NCBI RefSeq assembly: GCF_030814215.1
Contig: NZ_JAUSUT010000001.1
Span: 2,294,001-2,358,000 of the forward strand
Origin: Amycolatopsis thermophila
GTDB lineage: Bacteria; Actinomycetota; Actinomycetes; Mycobacteriales; Pseudonocardiaceae
DNA: 64,000 nt
Reading direction: 5' to 3'
Shown here: positions 61,369 to 64,000 of the stretch, piece by piece
How positions within the stretch are numbered: the stretch's first letter is position 1
Layout: each line of letters starts with the position of its first letter
Translations under genes and position numbers: made by a program
The notes under the pieces: model-generated
Told to the model about the DNA's origin: nothing
Databases searched by the model: none
Seen by the model: the letters and a program-made list of their open reading frames with translations, nothing else

Positions 61369-61426
61369 CGTATCGGCGTATCTAGCGCGACCCCGATATT
61401 TGCGCAGAAACCCGTATCGGCGTGTC
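61369..61426 (-). promoter_or_regulatory. phased alternating TATCGG half-sites before the AAA ATPase
   Basis: TATCGG at 61371-61376, CCGATA at 61393-61398 and TATCGG at 61415-61420: the same 6-mer in alternating orientation, each exactly 22 bp from the last. The outer copies sit in 14-mers differing by one base (CGTATCGGCGTATC at 61369, CGTATCGGCGTGTC at 61413). Likely operator of a dimeric regulator. Confidence 0.6.
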
Positions 61427-61548
61427 GCTACTCCTCTCTAACTCTCTCTAGAATCAGGACTATAGAGAGGTAGAGGCCGTTAGGGACCGTCAGAAACGGG
61501 TAGGCCTGGGCCAGTGACATGTCGCAACCGAGGAAGGCGAGGACCGTG

Positions 61549-62103
61549 ATCTTGCGTCGACTGGCCCGGCCCATGCTGGCCGGCATCTTCATCTACGGCG
61601 GCATCAACGCGCTCCGCCAGGCCGAAGGGCACGCCGAGGCGGCCAAACCCGTCCTCGACAAGGTCGGCGAGCAGAGCGACAAGCTCCCGGACGCCATCCC
61701 GACCGACCCGGTGAGCCTGGTCAAGATCGACGCGGGGGTGAAGATCGCGGCCGGTACGCTGCTCGCCCTGAACAAGTTCCCCCGTCTGTCTTCGCTCGCG
61801 CTGATCGGCAGTCTCGTGCCGACCACGGTCGCCGGCCACCCGTTCTGGGAGGCCAAGGACCCGCAGGAGAAGCAGCAGCAGCTGATCCACCTGCTCAAGA
61901 ACGCCGGCCTCGCGGGTGGCCTGCTGATCGCCGCCGCCGACACCGAGGGCAAACCGTCGCTGGGCTGGCGCGCCCGCCGCGCCGCCGACAAGGCGAGCAA
62001 GCAGGCCCAGAAGGCGACCGAGAAGGCGAGCAAGCAGGCGCACAAGGCGTCCAAGCAGATCCAGTCCACGGCCTCGTCGGCGCGTGACGCTCTGCCGGTC
62101 TGA
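61549..62103 (+). CDS. DoxX-family membrane protein with Lys/Ala repeat tail
   Basis: A 184-aa protein. The DoxX domain has LRRLARPMLAGIFIYGGINAL, VKIDAGVKIAAGTLLALN, LIGSLVPTTVAGHPFWE and LKNAGLAGGLLIAAADTEG, giving four membrane helices. The C-terminal 45 residues repeat KASKQA/KATEKA (about residues 140-175), a basic amphipathic helix. GTG 61549 is preferred over ATG 61519 because AGGAAGG lies upstream at good distance and the protein then starts like other DoxX proteins. DoxX proteins link to oxidative stress and membrane redox. Role here unknown. Confidence 0.85.
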   Translation: MLRRLARPMLAGIFIYGGINALRQAEGHAEAAKPVLDKVGEQSDKLPDAIPTDPVSLVKIDAGVKIAAGTLLALNKFPRLSSLALIGSLVPTTVAGHPFWEAKDPQEKQQQLIHLLKNAGLAGGLLIAAADTEGKPSLGWRARRAADKASKQAQKATEKASKQAHKASKQIQSTASSARDALPV

Positions 62104-62181
62104 CCGAGCAGGCGGGCCATCAGGTCGCGGCGACTGCGCACGCCGACCTCGTCGAACACCGACCGCCTGTGCACGGACAGC
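62104..62181 (-). pseudogene. C-terminal fragment of a LuxR-type regulator
   Basis: On the minus strand the short stretch LSVHRRSVFDEVGVRSRRDL, then MARLLGQ, matches the recognition helix and end of LuxR/GerE domains (usual form SVHTVRSHLRSVFDKVGVRSRRDL). The residues TVRSHL are missing and nothing upstream continues the domain, so this is a relic squeezed between the DoxX and thiolase genes. Confidence 0.6.
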
Positions 62182-62213
62182 AGGAGCGGCGGCCGGCGTC
62201 GATCAGCTCGGCC

Positions 62214-63485
62214 TCACCTCTCCAGGATCGCCGTGACGCCCTGTCCGCCCGCCGCGCAGATCGAGATCAGGCCACGCCCGGAGCCCTTCTCGTGCAGCAG
62301 CTTCGCCAGCGTGGCCACGATCCGGCCGCCGGTCGCCGCGAACGGGTGCCCGGCGGCCAGCGACGAGCCGTTGACGTTCAGCTTCGAGCGGTCGATCGCG
62401 CCGAGCGGCTGGTCGAGCCCCAGCTTCTCCTTGGCGAAGGCCGGGCTCTCCCACGCCTTCAACGTCGCGAGCACCTGGGAGGCGAACGCCTCGTGGATCT
62501 CGTAGAAGTCGAAGTCCTGCAGCGTCAGGCCCGCCTTGGCGAGCATCCGCGGCACCGCGTAGGCGGGGGCCATCAGCAGGCCCTCGCCGCCGTGCACGTA
62601 GTCCACGGCGGCGGTCTGGGAGAACGTCAGGTACGCCAGCACCGGCAGGTTGCGCTCGGCCGCCCACTCCTCGGTCGCCAGCAGGACCGTCGACGCGCCG
62701 TCGGTGAGCGGCGTCGAGTTGCCCGCGGTCATGGTGCCGTCGCGACCGCCGAACACCGGCTTGAGCTTGGCGAGCTTCTCCGCCGTCGAGTCCGGGCGCA
62801 GGTTCTGATCGCGGGACAGGCCGAGGAACGGCGTCACCAGGTCGTCGAAGAACCCGCGCTCGTAGGCCGCGGCGAGGCGCTGGTGGCTGGTCGCGGCCAG
62901 GACGTCCTGGTCCTCCCGCGAGATCTCCCACTCCTTCGCGGTCAGCGCCGCGTGCTCGCCCATCGACAGGCCCGTGCGCGGCTCGGCGTTGCGCGGGATC
63001 TCCGGCACGATCTGGCCGGGGCGGATCTTGGCCAGCAGCTTGAGCCGCTGCCCCACCGTCTTGGCGGCGTTGACGCGCACCAGGATGCGGCGCAGGTCGT
63101 CGTTCACCGCGAGCGGGGCGTCGGAGGTGGTGTCCACGCCGCCGGCGATCGCGGAGTCGATCTGGCCGAGCGCGATCTTGTTGGCCACGTTGATGATCGC
63201 CTGCAGCCCGGTGCCGCACGCCATCTGCACGTCCGAGGCCGGCGTCTCCGGCGAGAGCTTGCTGCCCAGGACGCTTTCGCGGGCCAGGTTGAAGTCGCGG
63301 GCGTGCTTGAGCACGGCACCGGCCGCCACCTCACCGATGCGTTCACCCTGCAGCGCGAACCGGCTCACCAGGCCGTCCAGTGCGGCGGTGAGCATGTCCT
63401 GGTTGGACGCGCTGGCGTAGCGGCCGTTCGACCGCGCGAACGGGATGCGGTTGCCGCCGACGATGGCGACGCGACGGACGTCCAT
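62214..63485 (-). CDS. acetyl-CoA C-acetyltransferase (FadI/FadA2-like thiolase)
   Basis: A 423-aa thiolase. It starts MDVRRVAIVGGNRIPFARSN. The nucleophile Cys is in VQMACGTGLQAI (about residue 90). LAAGHPFAATGGR and IHEAFASQVL hold His residues, and the second catalytic Cys is in SICAAGGQG near the C-terminus. It belongs to the long FadI-like group that pairs with FabG4-type reductases in mycobacteria (fadA2/fabG4). ATG 63485 has GGGAGG upstream. It is divergent from that reductase across a palindromic operator. It cleaves or forms 3-ketoacyl-CoA in fatty-acid metabolism. Confidence 0.94.
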   Translation of the reverse strand: MDVRRVAIVGGNRIPFARSNGRYASASNQDMLTAALDGLVSRFALQGERIGEVAAGAVLKHARDFNLARESVLGSKLSPETPASDVQMACGTGLQAIINVANKIALGQIDSAIAGGVDTTSDAPLAVNDDLRRILVRVNAAKTVGQRLKLLAKIRPGQIVPEIPRNAEPRTGLSMGEHAALTAKEWEISREDQDVLAATSHQRLAAAYERGFFDDLVTPFLGLSRDQNLRPDSTAEKLAKLKPVFGGRDGTMTAGNSTPLTDGASTVLLATEEWAAERNLPVLAYLTFSQTAAVDYVHGGEGLLMAPAYAVPRMLAKAGLTLQDFDFYEIHEAFASQVLATLKAWESPAFAKEKLGLDQPLGAIDRSKLNVNGSSLAAGHPFAATGGRIVATLAKLLHEKGSGRGLISICAAGGQGVTAILER

Positions 63486-63529
63486 GAACTTTCCTCCCAC
63501 TGCGGTGGTGAGCCTCGGATGACAGTGTA

Positions 63530-63547
63530 ACCTACTCGTGAGTAGGT
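63530..63547. promoter_or_regulatory. palindromic operator between thiolase and FabG4 genes
   Basis: ACCTACTC-GT-GAGTAGGT, a perfect 8-2-8 inverted repeat in the 84-bp divergent gap (63486-63569). The size and symmetry suit a TetR-family regulator of fatty-acid genes controlling both directions. Confidence 0.75.
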
Positions 63548-63569
63548 AAGCTCGGTAAGGAGGCACGTG

Positions 63570-64000
63570 ATGGCCGACCGGTATCAGCAGTTCACCAAGA
63601 CGCCGATCGGGAAGTTCCTGGTGCCCAAGCTCGGGCTGCCCAACCCGCCGGTCCTGCGCCGGTACCGGCCCGGCCAGGCCCCTCTCGATGGTCCCGCACT
63701 TTTCGGCGGCGCGCCCGGTGGACGGCTCGAGAAGACGGTGAAGACGCAGCTCGCGGGCGCCGGCATCACCGTGCTGGGCGAGCCGGCGGGCGGCGACCAG
63801 CGCTACGGCGCGCTCGTGTTCGACGCCACCGGCATCACCGACCCGGCCCAGCTGCGCGAGATGTACCTGTTCTTCCACCCGGTGATCCGCAAGGTCGGGT
63901 ACTGCGGACGGGTGGTCGTGCTCGGCACCCCGCCCGAGCTCGCCGACGGCCGGGAGCGGATCGCCCAGCGCGCGCTCGAAGGGTTCACCCGTTCGGTCGG
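63570..64000 (+). CDS. fabG4: FabG4-type high-molecular-weight 3-oxoacyl-ACP reductase (5' part)
   Basis: The first 143 residues of a protein cut by the window end. The N-terminal flavodoxin-like domain is visible: FTKTPIGKFLVPKLGLPNPP, RRYRPGQAPLDGPALFGGAP, YGALVFDATGITDPAQLREM, IRKVGYCGRVVVLGTPPE and RIAQRALEGFTRSV. This extra domain marks the roughly 450-aa FabG4 type, distinct from ordinary FabG; the SDR domain would lie beyond 64000. ATG 63570 has AAGGAGG 6 nt upstream. It is divergent from the thiolase, the same pairing as in mycobacteria, so both probably act on 3-ketoacyl thioesters. Confidence 0.92.
   Translation, partial: MADRYQQFTKTPIGKFLVPKLGLPNPPVLRRYRPGQAPLDGPALFGGAPGGRLEKTVKTQLAGAGITVLGEPAGGDQRYGALVFDATGITDPAQLREMYLFFHPVIRKVGYCGRVVVLGTPPELADGRERIAQRALEGFTRSV

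Noticed and set aside
1..64000. tRNA or rRNA genes
   Set aside because: No cloverleaf-compatible sequence with a T-arm GGTTCGA-type loop and paired acceptor was recognised by reading; a covariance search would settle it.

Overview
This is a contiguous 64-kb piece of a very GC-rich actinobacterial chromosome. Several gene neighbourhoods match mycobacteria: rpsF-ssb-rpsR-rplI-dnaB, a GT-C transferase next to ponA, a DUF5318 protein and PadR-ino1, trmB and pckA, and fadA2/fabG4. ESX-type substrates with EspG, DUF3558 lipoproteins and MmyB-like regulators fit Pseudonocardiaceae (an Amycolatopsis-like organism is my best guess). This placement is inferred from gene content, not from a database search. 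I saw no rRNA, tRNA or CRISPR array.

Layout. 1-3.1 kb: the end of an unknown gene, an alpha/beta hydrolase and dnaB, with a cluster of DnaA-box-like 9-mers upstream of dnaB. 3.1-6.3 kb: a translationally coupled ESX substrate operon (helical protein, DUF3558 lipoprotein, PPE-like Gly-rich protein, EspG) lying between dnaB and rplI. 6.4-8.05 kb: the rpsF-ssb-rpsR-rplI operon with a candidate S6:S18 autoregulatory leader and a good intrinsic terminator. 8.07-10.8 kb: three tandem secreted paralogues that share an unusual C-terminal anchor. 10.9-18.5 kb: nfo, a GT-C glycosyltransferase, ponA, DUF5318, PadR and ino1. 18.5-24.6 kb: a HAD phosphatase, a MarR-MFS pair with twin operators, PhoX, an oxidoreductase and TetR. 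24.7-25.95 kb: a decayed IS481-family element that encloses a small intact gene. 26-33.8 kb: an ACS-family transporter, SDR enzymes, a three-gene cassette for a type VII-exported protein, an amidohydrolase, an MmyB-like regulator with an operator, and a second DUF3558 lipoprotein.

33.8-46.1 kb holds two NarL-type two-component systems. One is divergent from a FtsX-type ABC transporter across a perfect 26-bp palindrome. The other lies near an ABC-2 transporter. Between them are trmB, an SDR and a 130-bp intergenic tandem repeat. 46.1-50.0 kb is a dynamin-like GTPase / GrpE-like / dynamin-like GTPase operon. It is followed by an acidic DxDxDG-repeat protein and pckA. 53-64 kb: a decayed flavin-monooxygenase, an XRE regulator, a 48-aa membrane protein, a secreted TAP-type peptidase, a DUF3311-SSS symporter pair, an AhpD-like enzyme, a MarR-GNAT fusion, a 49-aa protein, an ORC-like AAA ATPase with phased half-sites, a DoxX protein, a LuxR remnant, and a divergent thiolase / FabG4-type reductase pair around a palindromic operator.

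The best candidates for something undescribed are the three-paralogue C-terminal anchor family (8.07-10.8 kb), the dynamin-GrpE-dynamin operon (46.15-50.03 kb) and the T7SS cassette (28.05-30.07 kb).
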